Shown piece by piece: positions 1-6,157 of a stretch of DNA of 10,491 bases; position 1 is the stretch's first letter, and each line of letters begins with the position of its first letter. The notes under the pieces are model-generated. The model saw only the letters and a list, made by a program, of their open reading frames with translations, searched no databases and was not told the origin of the DNA. The position numbers and the translations under genes are program-made. Source of the DNA: an uncultured Bacillus sp. (GTDB taxonomy: Bacteria > Bacillota > Bacilli > Bacillales_B > DSM-18226); the NCBI RefSeq assembly GCF_946478885.1, contig NZ_CAMLDX010000114.1, forward strand, positions 1-10,491, given 5' to 3'.

Positions 1-321
1 CATGGCAAGCAGAAAATCCTCTAACCGTTCATAGTCTTTCTCCAATACTTTATTCAGGTCGTTGATGACAAACGGGGCGATCGTTTTGGCCATTATAGGG
101 GCAGTGATCGACAACAACAGTTCTTTTTTTGTTTTATAATGGCGGAATATGGTTCCCTCTGCGACACCGGCTTTTTTGGCTATTTCGTTGGTTGATGTTG
201 CAGCATAGCCTTTTTCGGAGAAGGATTCAATGGCTGCTGCGATAATTTTTTTCTGTTTTTCCGTTAGGCTGTCATCGTCGATTGCCAGCTGCTCCAATGA
301 TGTATGTTGATTATTTGACAT
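1..321 (-). CDS. TetR/AcrR-family transcriptional regulator, N-terminal part (3' end outside window)
   Basis: The 107 visible residues are the N-terminal part of a TetR-type DNA-binding repressor; the ligand domain continues past the left edge. The helix-turn-helix lies at about residues 44-63 (TNEIAKKAGVAEGTIFRHYK), followed by the family-typical KKELL. The ATG at 321 is preceded by a purine-rich AAGGAAGGGAG ribosome binding site. It is the third gene of a minus-strand set, 117 bp behind the ABC permease. That order, together with paired palindromes at the operon promoter, suggests it represses its own exporter operon and is released by a compound the exporter handles. The family assignment is clear from the motif; the target and the inducer are inference. 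Confidence 0.9.
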   Translation of the reverse strand, partial: MSNNQHTSLEQLAIDDDSLTEKQKKIIAAAIESFSEKGYAATSTNEIAKKAGVAEGTIFRHYKTKKELLLSITAPIMAKTIAPFVINDLNKVLEKDYERLEDFLLAM

Positions 322-438
322 ATTGTCTCCCTTCCTTCACGATTTTTGGTAAAATATTTGTCGATTGGTCTGGTTCGGATCGTAAGGGCCATCAGGCATT
401 ATCGTCGTATCCAGACCAGGATAAAGCTGCCTTCTGGA

Positions 439-1509
439 TTATATTTTGCGGTATTTTTTCAGGGCAAAGATATTGAGAACAATGAACAGCAGTGCAAATC
501 CGATGAGCATGAGCAGTTGCAACCTGATATCACCTAGATCTGCCCCCTTGTACATGACTTCAACGAGCGCATCTCCGCCGTAGTACATCGGCATCAATTT
601 CGCAATCACTTGGAGCCATTGATCCATATTTTCAACAGGCAAAATGCCAGCGAAAAAGACCTGCGGAATAATGGCAACGGGGATAAATTGAATCATTTGG
701 AATTCCGAATTGGCAAAAGCTGATAATAGAATGCCAAGGGACAGGGCAACAAGAGCCAAAAACAAATTAATGATCATGACATGCCAAATGGAACCTACGA
801 GGACCATATCGAGCACTTTGACGGCATAAAACACAACAATGATCGTTTGGATGACGGCAAATAGGCCATAGCCGATTAAATAGCCGAAGACGATTTCGTG
901 CCGCTTAATCGGAGTTGCCAGCAACCGTTCAAGAGTGCCGGTGGTTCGTTCCCGCAGGAGGGAAATACCGGAAATTAGGAAGACGAAGAAAAAGACAAAG
1001 AAACCGACTAATATAGGACTCAGTATATCAAAAAAGGAGGTATCCTCGTTTCCATAAACATAAGCTGTGTTGATTTCTGGAGCCTTTGTATTTGCCTGTA
1101 TGGGTAGTTTTTTCAACAGCTCCGCCTGAGTGGCTGCGGCCTGTGCTGAAATAATCTGCTTGATTTTGATTAAAAAGGCCTTTGATGCAGATGGATCCTC
1201 GTTTAGGACGGTAATGTCAATGCGACTGCCGTTGATCTGCAGCATGCCATCCAAGTCATCGTCAAGCATGGTTTGTTTTGCATCTTCCACTTCCTTATAT
1301 TCTTTCACCTTCATTTCTCCCTGAAGCCGCTCGATTAAGGGTTCATCTGCCCCAGTTACTCCAATACGCTGTTTAGGAGAATCTAATGTGAATAGAAAAT
1401 GCATCAGTGTTAAAATCAGCAGCGGAGCAACCATCATTAACGCAAGTGTCCGTTTGTCGCGCAACATCTGCCGGGTAATCCGTTTGACTAACGATAATGT
1501 TCTTCTCAT
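439..1509 (-). CDS. ABC-2 type exporter permease
   Basis: This is a 356-residue membrane subunit of an ABC exporter in the ABC-2 family. The first membrane helix is at about residues 23-41, followed by an outside loop of roughly 120 residues rich in charged positions. A cluster of five helices follows (about 160-185, 205-230, 240-265, 272-290 and 330-350). The cytoplasmic GTLERLLATPIKRHEI segment (191-206) is a hallmark of this family. The reading frame is open upstream of the chosen start, but that part overlaps the ATPase gene. The ATG at 1509 overlaps the ATPase stop in an ATGA and has a GGGAGG site about 8 nt upstream, so it is preferred. It pairs with the ATPase encoded just upstream. 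The substrate cannot be read from sequence; related systems export drugs, lipids or antimicrobial compounds. Confidence 0.92.
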   Translation of the reverse strand: MRRTLSLVKRITRQMLRDKRTLALMMVAPLLILTLMHFLFTLDSPKQRIGVTGADEPLIERLQGEMKVKEYKEVEDAKQTMLDDDLDGMLQINGSRIDITVLNEDPSASKAFLIKIKQIISAQAAATQAELLKKLPIQANTKAPEINTAYVYGNEDTSFFDILSPILVGFFVFFFVFLISGISLLRERTTGTLERLLATPIKRHEIVFGYLIGYGLFAVIQTIIVVFYAVKVLDMVLVGSIWHVMIINLFLALVALSLGILLSAFANSEFQMIQFIPVAIIPQVFFAGILPVENMDQWLQVIAKLMPMYYGGDALVEVMYKGADLGDIRLQLLMLIGFALLFIVLNIFALKKYRKI

Positions 1510-2228
1510 GACTGTGTCCTCCCTGCTTTTAAAAAGACTTCTTCCAGACTGTGAATACCGTATTGTTCTTTCAGTTGTGCTGGTGAGCCGGCGGTGAGGA
1601 TTTTTCCATCGCGTACCATGGCAAGGCTGTCGCACTTTTCAGCCTCATCCATGACATGGGTTGTAACTAAGATCGTTTTGCCAGCTTCCTTTAAACGGAA
1701 AAGTTCGTTCCAAATCGACACACGTAGTTCCGGATCAATGCCGACAGTCGGTTCGTCGAGAATGAGAATGTCGGGATCTTGCAGCAAAGCGATAGCCAGC
1801 GACAGACGGCGCTTCATCCCTCCGGAATAGGCAGATACTTTTTTGTTTAAATCTCCGTTCAGAGCTACAAGACTAGATGCGTAATCAATCCGCTCCTTTT
1901 GTTGTGCTTTATTCAGTCCAAAGAGGGAGGCAAAGAAGACGAGATTCTCTTTCCCGGTTAATTCGGGATAAAGGGCATCAGATTGGGCCATATAGCCCAA
2001 ATGCTGCAGAATGTTTAGGCTTGGGACGGCTATGTCAAGGACGGTAATCTCGCCCTGTGTCGGGCGGTCCATGCCCACGATCAGTTTAATTAATGTCGTT
2101 TTTCCGGAGCCGGAAGGGCCAATTAAACCAAATATCTTTCCTTTTTCCACAGAGAGATTGATGCGAGACAATACTTGTTTTTTTCCAAACGATTTGCTTA
2201 CCTGCCGGACTTCAATAGTTGTTGTCAT
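1506..2228 (-). CDS. ABC transporter ATP-binding protein
   Basis: This 240-residue nucleotide-binding subunit powers the adjacent ABC-2 permease at the inner face of the membrane. All catalytic motifs are present: Walker A GPSGSGKT (37-44), Q-loop glutamine at 82, signature YSGGMKR (134-140), Walker B DILILDEP (153-160) and the switch histidine at 191. The length is normal for a single-domain ATPase. The start ATG at 2228 has an AAAGGAGGT ribosome binding site, well spaced. It is the first gene of the minus-strand operon, overlapping the permease by 4 bp, so the two are probably translationally coupled. The family is certain; the transported compound is unknown. Confidence 0.95.
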   Translation of the reverse strand: MTTTIEVRQVSKSFGKKQVLSRINLSVEKGKIFGLIGPSGSGKTTLIKLIVGMDRPTQGEITVLDIAVPSLNILQHLGYMAQSDALYPELTGKENLVFFASLFGLNKAQQKERIDYASSLVALNGDLNKKVSAYSGGMKRRLSLAIALLQDPDILILDEPTVGIDPELRVSIWNELFRLKEAGKTILVTTHVMDEAEKCDSLAMVRDGKILTAGSPAQLKEQYGIHSLEEVFLKAGRTQS

Positions 2229-2270
2229 TGCGAAAGACCTCCTTTGCCAAAATCAGTTTATTTTTATAAT

Positions 2271-2286
2271 GAGTGATTACTCACTT
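2271..2286. promoter_or_regulatory. Operator-like palindrome, copy 1 (probable TetR site)
   Basis: The sequence GAGTGATTACTCACTT matches the second copy at 2322-2337 in 13 of 16 positions and shares its dyad axis layout (AGTGA-n-TACT-n-ACTT). It lies just downstream of the likely -10 box of the exporter operon, where a bound repressor would block transcription. Assignment to the TetR protein of the same operon is inference from position. Confidence 0.6.
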
Positions 2287-2287
2287 T

Positions 2288-2293
2288 ATTATA
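2288..2293 (-). promoter_or_regulatory. Probable -10 box of the exporter operon
   Basis: A perfect TATAAT is read on the minus strand, about 60 bp upstream of the ATPase start. No good -35 box stands 17 bp upstream; the region is only T-rich (TTTCGT). A weak -35 fits a promoter held between two operators. Confidence 0.5.
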
Positions 2294-2321
2294 CATTACA
2301 GCTAATAAAAACGAAACAAAA

Positions 2322-2337
2322 AAGTGAGTACTTACTT
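2322..2337. promoter_or_regulatory. Operator-like palindrome, copy 2 (probable TetR site)
   Basis: AAGTGAGTACTTACTT is a nearly perfect inverted repeat centred on GTAC, with a single mismatched pair. Its centre is 51 bp from that of the copy at 2271-2286, about five helical turns, so two dimers could bind on the same face of the DNA. It lies upstream of the probable -35 region. Confidence 0.6.
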
Positions 2338-2342
2338 TTTTA

Positions 2343-3063
2343 GAGAAAAATGATGATGGGGATTTAATGCATTTTTCGCGTCTCTTAAGCCGTTCATGGA
2401 GCGCTTTATCTCGAGACTCCCCGTTTTTCGTGCTTCTATTTTTGATATGTAATGTTACGGGGACAACAGTAAGTTTTTGTTGTGGTATGTGAAAAGCACC
2501 TCCCTCAATAAATGTTGATTTATCAACGGTTTGACCCGTTGGCGAAGTGTCAAAAAAATATTTTTCGACACGAACTCCTTCTAATTGATAGATTTATGGT
2601 ATCGGAAATATGATGCATGAACCTATAAAAGTCATTGATCGGCTTTGTGTAAGAATGGAGTCAAGTGCCATTCAAGAAAATCTTTAGTTCAACTTATCTA
2701 GTATCAAAATCTTCCTTTATTTTAATCATGAAATAAATGGGGGATTGGGTGTGTGTGCCGATCTATCGAATGTTATCAGAGGGAAAGGAAGAGATCGGGC
2801 AAGGGGAGTTGCGTACCTTTCGCTTTTCCATTTCTTTTTTAGTAGAATAAACATATCCTTATATAATGGATTTTTAAGTAATCGGAAATGATTTCCATAT
2901 ATTGATTAGGATATATGGGTCTTTGATTTCTTCTTTATGGGTGAAAGGCCGAATCTTTCTGATAGTATCTGTTTATACGGGAAATCGGTTTCTTGATTAG
3001 CTGAAGGCTGTTCAGAGAAGATGAGGAAAAGTTTTTTTTATAGAGGCAAAAGGAGGGGTGAAA
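2343..3063. other. Long intergenic region with palindromes, no supported gene
   Basis: No intact gene is supported in these 721 bases between the divergent exporter operon and yojF. Visible structure includes two overlapping, mutually exclusive inverted repeats at 2514-2527 (GTTGAT/ATCAAC) and 2524-2541 (CAACGG/CCGTTG). An AT-rich dyad flanked by GTGTC/GACAC lies at 2547-2571. Two adjacent palindromes lie at 2884-2896 (GGAAAT-G-ATTTCC) and 2895-2918 (CCATATAT/ATATATGG). A TATAAT at 2862-2867 just before the latter pair could be a -10 box for yojF, but its -35 is poor. A stop-free minus-strand frame crosses 2264-2593 without a start codon. Confidence 0.5.
3051..3056 (+). promoter_or_regulatory. 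Ribosome binding site deciding the yojF start
   Basis: AGGAGG ends only 1 nt before an in-frame GTG at 3058 but 7 nt before the ATG at 3064. The spacing therefore supports the ATG as the true start. Confidence 0.8.
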
Positions 3064-3411
3064 ATGGAACCGGTAGTCGTTGAAACGGTACAAAAAGAGC
3101 TGGATCGGTTTGTCAATCAAGCGGTGTACATCCATCTTGAAACCACAAATGGTGCCTATGCTTCGCATCATGATAAATCTTTCTTCTCCTCCGGGGCATA
3201 TATTCGCAATGCACTTGTTAAGTATGAGAGAGGGAAAATTACTGGGGCGGGGCCGTATCGCGTTGGCTTAAAGATGCCGATTGGCTGGATTTATGCAGAG
3301 GGAATTACCCACTTTGAGGCAGATGATGAGAACAAATTGTTATTAGCAGGCCATGATTATCAAGGTAAGCTGGCGGTTTGCCTGGAGATGAGCCTGATAC
3401 CATTTGAATAG
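3064..3411 (+). CDS. yojF: YojF-like protein (DUF1806)
   Basis: This 115-residue protein resembles the YojF/DUF1806 family. The recognisable core is VYIHLETTNGAYASH near residues 20-34, followed by the pattern AYIRNALVKYERGKITGAGPYRVGL broken up over residues 45-69 and GWIYAEGITHFE near 74-85. The family's biochemical role is not established. In B. subtilis yojF sits directly before yojG (bshB2), as it does here, which points to a link with bacillithiol synthesis or with regulating the deacetylase. No membrane segment or signal peptide is visible. A 133-bp gap containing a palindromic repeat separates it from bshB2, but both genes read the same way and may share a transcript. Confidence 0.85.
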   Translation: MEPVVVETVQKELDRFVNQAVYIHLETTNGAYASHHDKSFFSSGAYIRNALVKYERGKITGAGPYRVGLKMPIGWIYAEGITHFEADDENKLLLAGHDYQGKLAVCLEMSLIPFE

Positions 3412-3443
3412 CAGACATGATTGCTGGCGTACACCGCCGGCAA

Positions 3444-3494
3444 GGGGTGTGGACCCGTCTCCTTAGGCGAAAGGCATATGTGCCGGACACACCT
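3444..3494. repeat. Palindromic repeat, degenerate copy, between yojF and bshB2
   Basis: GGTGTG (3446-3451) pairs with CACACC (3488-3493). Inside lies a small hairpin GGCA-tatg-TGCC (3473-3484). The right end, GTGCCGGACACACC, differs from the GTGCCTGACACC found at 4207-4217 and 8723-8734 by one base change and a 2-base insertion. It therefore looks like a diverged member of the same dispersed family. It lies 32 bp behind the yojF stop codon. Confidence 0.5.
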
Positions 3495-3544
3495 AAATGT
3501 TTGGTAATAGTTGAAAGAAATATAAGAGACGAGGAGGTAATGGA

Positions 3545-4213
3545 ATGGATAAGGAGCGGCATGTTTTAGTTGTTTTTCCACATCCTGATGATGAGGCCTT
3601 TGGCGTATCCGGAACAATGGCCGCGCATATTGCTGCTGGAACACCGGTTACATATGCCTGCTTAACATTAGGAGAAATGGGCCGCCATATGGGTGATCCT
3701 CCCTTCGCAACGCGTGAATCCCTGCCCTTAATTCGAAGGCAGGAATTGCTGAATTCGGCAAAGGCAATCGGTATTCAGGATCTTCGTATGTTGGGATATC
3801 GCGATAAAACGGTTGAGTTTGAGGATGAGGAGAAGTTAATCGGAGATATTACATCAATTATCCATGAAGTTAAGCCGACATTAGTTATTTCCTTCTACCC
3901 TGGATATGCAGTCCATCCTGATCATGATGCATGCGGTGCGGCGGTCGTCGCGGCAGTGGGACGTCTGGAGTCCGATGAACGTCCAAAGCTCCATCTGGTT
4001 GCCTTCGCCCATCGCTGCGAGGAGGTCATCGGCAAGCCGGATGTCCATAATGATGTCAGCCGGTTTGCGGACAAGAAACTTGCTTCCCTTTCATCACATC
4101 AGTCACAGGCACAGCTCATCACAGGAGTTGTGAAAAAATACCAGGAAGGGGATCCTGCAGCACTGCAGCAGGTCAATAACGAACGATTTTGGACATACAC
4201 CTTTGGTGCCTGA
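3545..4213 (+). CDS. bshB2: Bacillithiol biosynthesis deacetylase BshB2 (LmbE/PIG-L family)
   Basis: This 222-residue zinc hydrolase should remove the acetyl group from GlcNAc-malate to give GlcN-malate, the middle step of bacillithiol synthesis in the cytoplasm. The LmbE-like metal site is visible: HPDDE at residues 13-17 (His13 and Asp16 bind zinc, Asp15 is the usual catalytic base) and HPDHDA at 124-129 (His127 as third ligand). The length matches BshB2. The ATG at 3545 follows GAGGAGGT by 6 nt; an ATG at 3540 opens a frame that stops at once. The last codons and the TGA lie inside a palindromic repeat (4202-4220), so the C-terminus may have been reshaped by that element. The YojF-like partner upstream supports BshB2 over the paralogous BshB1. 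Confidence 0.92.
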   Translation: MDKERHVLVVFPHPDDEAFGVSGTMAAHIAAGTPVTYACLTLGEMGRHMGDPPFATRESLPLIRRQELLNSAKAIGIQDLRMLGYRDKTVEFEDEEKLIGDITSIIHEVKPTLVISFYPGYAVHPDHDACGAAVVAAVGRLESDERPKLHLVAFAHRCEEVIGKPDVHNDVSRFADKKLASLSSHQSQAQLITGVVKKYQEGDPAALQQVNNERFWTYTFGA

Positions 4214-4220
4214 CACCAAA
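4202..4220. repeat. Palindromic repeat core at the bshB2 stop codon
   Basis: TTTGGTG and CACCAAA form 7-bp arms around CCTGA, and the bshB2 stop TGA (4211-4213) begins in that loop. The core GGTGCCTGACACC recurs exactly at 8722-8734. The neighbouring strong hairpin at 4220-4260 may belong to the same element. Confidence 0.65.
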
Positions 4221-4260
4221 AACAGACAGATGTCCGCACTGGGTGGACATCTGTCTGTTT
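4220..4260. terminator. Bidirectional terminator between bshB2 and pdxK
   Basis: Perfect 16-bp arms (AAACAGACAGATGTCC and its complement, 4220-4235 and 4245-4260) enclose a 9-nt loop. On the minus strand the stem is followed by TTTTTGG, a modest U-tract suited to ending pdxK. On the plus strand the stem ends in TTT and a T6 run follows 14 nt later. Its place between two convergent genes fits termination in both directions. Confidence 0.8.
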
Positions 4261-4301
4261 AATGATTGAGCAGTTTTTTCTTTAGTGAATCCGGCGGATG
4301 A

Positions 4302-5126
4302 TTATTTATTCAACAGTTGTTCCTGTTGCATGCGGTAGGCGCTGTGCATAACGGGGCCGACGTATTGGTTTAATTTCCAGCCGTGGCGGACAGCTTCTGT
4401 GATAAAGTCCTTAGCGAAGTCAATGGCTTCTAAAGGGGAGTTTCTCTTTGCCAATTGTGCTGTAATTGCTGCAGCAAATGTACATCCTGCGCCATGGATA
4501 TAAGGTGTGTCAATTTTTTCCGTTTCATAAAGTTTGAAATTGTTGCCGTCAAATAATAAGTCGGTGGCTTTATCTGTCTGTAGCTTGCTGCCGCCTTTAA
4601 TCATGACATATTTGGCACCAAGCTCATGGATTTTTTCAGCTGCTTCTTTCATCCCGTCAATGGTTGTGATCGGAGCTGTACCGGCCAGCTGGCTTGCTTC
4701 AAATAAATTTGGTGTAACAACCGTTGCCATTGGTACCAATACATGACGCAGCGCATCTGCGGTTTGCGGGTTCAGCACTTCATCCTCTCCCTTACATACC
4801 ATGACTGGGTCGACAACAAATCTTTCTAAGCCTGCTTCTTTTACTTTTTTCGCTGCCATTTCGATGTGGTCAACCGTTGCAAGCATCCCCGTTTTTGCTG
4901 CGTCGATGCCAACGGAAAGGGCTGTGTTTAATTGTGCCTCAAAGGCTTCATTGGATAAAGGGAATACAATATGGTGCCAACCGTTATTCGGATCCATTGT
5001 GGCAATCACTGAGATCGCGGTCATTCCATAAACCCCTAATTCCTGGAATGTTTTAATATCGGCCTGCAGGCCCGCACCGCCGCTTGTATCAGAACCAGCA
5101 ATCGTCAACGCTTTATTCATAGACAT
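4302..5126 (-). CDS. pdxK: Pyridoxine/pyridoxal kinase of the ThiD-like type (PdxK)
   Basis: This 274-residue cytoplasmic ribokinase-fold enzyme phosphorylates pyridoxine, pyridoxal or pyridoxamine in vitamin B6 salvage. The N-terminal GSDTSGGAGLQAD is at 11-23, DPVMVCKG at 106-113, TPNLFEA at 138-144 and the anion hole HGAGCT at 211-216. Cys111 and Cys215 correspond to the pair of active cysteines known from the S. aureus 'dual cysteine' pyridoxal kinases. MSMNKALTIAGSD closely resembles the start of B. subtilis PdxK, once annotated ThiD. These features favour PdxK over a true HMP-phosphate kinase, although HMP activity cannot be excluded. The ATG at 5126 has GGAGGAA 7 nt upstream; a second ATG at 5120 is also possible. 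It has its own promoter and converges on bshB2. Confidence 0.9.
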   Translation of the reverse strand: MSMNKALTIAGSDTSGGAGLQADIKTFQELGVYGMTAISVIATMDPNNGWHHIVFPLSNEAFEAQLNTALSVGIDAAKTGMLATVDHIEMAAKKVKEAGLERFVVDPVMVCKGEDEVLNPQTADALRHVLVPMATVVTPNLFEASQLAGTAPITTIDGMKEAAEKIHELGAKYVMIKGGSKLQTDKATDLLFDGNNFKLYETEKIDTPYIHGAGCTFAAAITAQLAKRNSPLEAIDFAKDFITEAVRHGWKLNQYVGPVMHSAYRMQQEQLLNK

Positions 5127-5187
5127 CTATCTGTTCCTCCTAATTCCTAATAAACTGATTGAATTTCTAAAACAATATTCATTTTTG

Positions 5188-5217
5188 ATTATATACCAAT
5201 AATTTGAACTGAAACAA
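5188..5217 (-). promoter_or_regulatory. Sigma-A-type promoter of pdxK
   Basis: On the minus strand TTGTTT (5212-5217) and TATAAT (5188-5193) are 18 bp apart, with the -10 box about 60 bp before the pdxK start. The -10 is perfect and the -35 matches TTGACA at four of six positions (TTG, then T, T, T against A, C, A gives only the first three firmly), so the match is moderate. No riboswitch was recognised in the short leader. Confidence 0.55.
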
Positions 5218-5617
5218 TCTTCTGCATCCTTAAATTTCTTATTTTCCTATTAAAAATCACTTTGTTTCTATGTGATAGTTCCATTTAAAAGAGTTTACTA
5301 CAGGCTGAAACGGAGGAGTCAGTGTCCCTATCTGCATATGCATCCAGTCGAAACAGTATTCAATCAACCTGGGAAAGTTTCGCTCTTCCTTGCAAGAATC
5401 TGTTCCTTCAGATTTTTCCTTTTGCTAAAAGCCCGGTGTGCTAGGTAGAGTGATGTAAGTTGCTGAGATTAACCTATTAAGGTATTACGATATAAAATGT
5501 ATAATAGCAAAATTTAAGCTTTGTTACCAAGTGGTCAAGTGGATGAATAGGGATTCATATCTCATTTTCACTATTATTATATTGACTACATATATAATTC
5601 GTAAATTTAACATAATT

Positions 5618-5730
5618 AGGGAGAAGCCGCCTGCCTCTGCAAAGTAGGTGGGTGATGAATACCGCTCAGTTTGGGAGTGGCGTTTTTGCCAACTTAAAAA
5701 CTGAACACAAAGATTTTTTGCCTTTTTCTT
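5618..5730 (+). ncRNA. Candidate structured leader or small RNA
   Basis: A possible promoter, TTGACT (5582-5587) with TTTAAC 18 bp later (5606-5611), would start transcription near GGGAG at 5619. The transcript could form stem 1 (CCGCCUGC 5627-5634 with GUAGGUGG 5644-5651) and stem 2 (CCGCUC 5662-5667 with GAGUGG 5675-5680). All three non-Watson-Crick pairs are G-U on the plus strand, which would be A-C mismatches on the minus strand, so folding favours a plus-strand RNA. A competing hairpin (UCAGUUU 5666-5672 with AAACUGA 5698-5704, plus an inner stem around a GUUUUU loop) excludes stem 2. T6 (5714-5719) and T5 runs follow. I matched it to no known riboswitch class. An insertion-sequence end is an alternative. 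Confidence 0.35.
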
Positions 5731-5813
5731 TTATCTATGATCTAATGAATATTAGATGGAGAAATAATATGATCTCAATGAATTAGAAAATAATAATCAC
5801 TGGGGTATCCTAG

Positions 5814-6102
5814 CTATGTGATTATTTTGCTTTAGTGATCAAGTATTATAGAGATATACTTGACGGTGAAATTTCTGACTATCAAAAACAACAATTGGAG
5901 CTCTTGCTGAACCATATTTGATAACAATATGCGGAGCAGCAAACTATCTGTGCATAAAAGTGGGAATGGAGAAGGTGATTGAACGAACCGAAATTCATGC
6001 ATGTGATCAGTGTAACGGTTATACTAAGACTATCTTCAGCATGAAATGAATGCAAGTCTAGACCTGAATGCTAAATCTGGATGGTATGGCATTGCCGCAT
6101 AG
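5814..6102 (+). pseudogene. FdhE-like remnant (formate dehydrogenase accessory protein), broken
   Basis: Three short plus-strand frames appear to be pieces of one protein. Frame A (5814-5918) reads CDYFALVIKYYRDILDG and on to a TGA. Frame B (about 5888-6049) holds a CG pair, then VGMEKVIERTEIHACDQC and NGYTKTI, ending in TGA. Frame C (6052-6102) reads ASLDLNAKSGWYGIAA and ends in TAG. FdhE proteins end in a second zinc-ribbon half with C-x2-C, a Y-x-K-T-I stretch and a terminal L-x-LD-L-x-AxxxGY segment, and B and C give these in order. FdhE helps mature molybdenum-dependent formate dehydrogenase, which fits the cofactor genes downstream. No start codon with a ribosome binding site was found. 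The resemblance is from memory of the family, not from an alignment. Confidence 0.42.
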
Positions 6103-6157
6103 AAAAAGATAAAGCAAACAGATGCCGCAGGGTATAAACTAAAGAGGTGTTTGGACG

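Larger units (their letters stand above)
5127..6157. other. One-kilobase region without an intact gene
   Basis: No complete gene is visible between pdxK and mobA. The part from 5218 to 5580 shows only a weak hairpin AATCTG/CAGATT at 5397-5414 followed by T-rich sequence, and an isolated TATAAT at 5501-5506. The segment 5582-5730 holds a candidate structured RNA. A 9-bp inverted repeat AATAATCAC/GTGATTATT lies at 5792-5826. From 5814 to 6102 there are broken reading frames resembling FdhE. The region looks like a decayed insertion. Confidence 0.55.

Noticed and set aside
1510..1635. Longer permease start upstream of 1509
   Set aside because: The added 42 residues are the ATPase gene read in another frame; the ATG at 1509 has a good ribosome binding site and ATGA overlap.
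2935..3171. 78-codon minus-strand open frame
   Set aside because: It overlaps the well-supported yojF gene, has no convincing ribosome binding site, and its protein looks like low-complexity antisense translation.
5440..5490. TPP riboswitch-like CTGAGA near 5463
   Set aside because: The second half of the motif (ACCUGAU...GAAGG) is missing and the strand is wrong for pdxK.
5644..5681. T-box-like text (GGGTG...TACCGC)
   Set aside because: The T-box core AGGGUGGNACCGCG is not matched, no specifier stem is visible, and no tRNA-related gene follows.
5792..5826. AATAATCAC/GTGATTATT inverted repeat as a terminator
   Set aside because: It is AT-rich with a 17-nt loop and no clean U-tract, and an FdhE-like frame may run through its right arm.
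6133..6138. TATAAA as a mobA -10 box
   Set aside because: The -35 position matches poorly and the transcript would start on the ribosome binding site.
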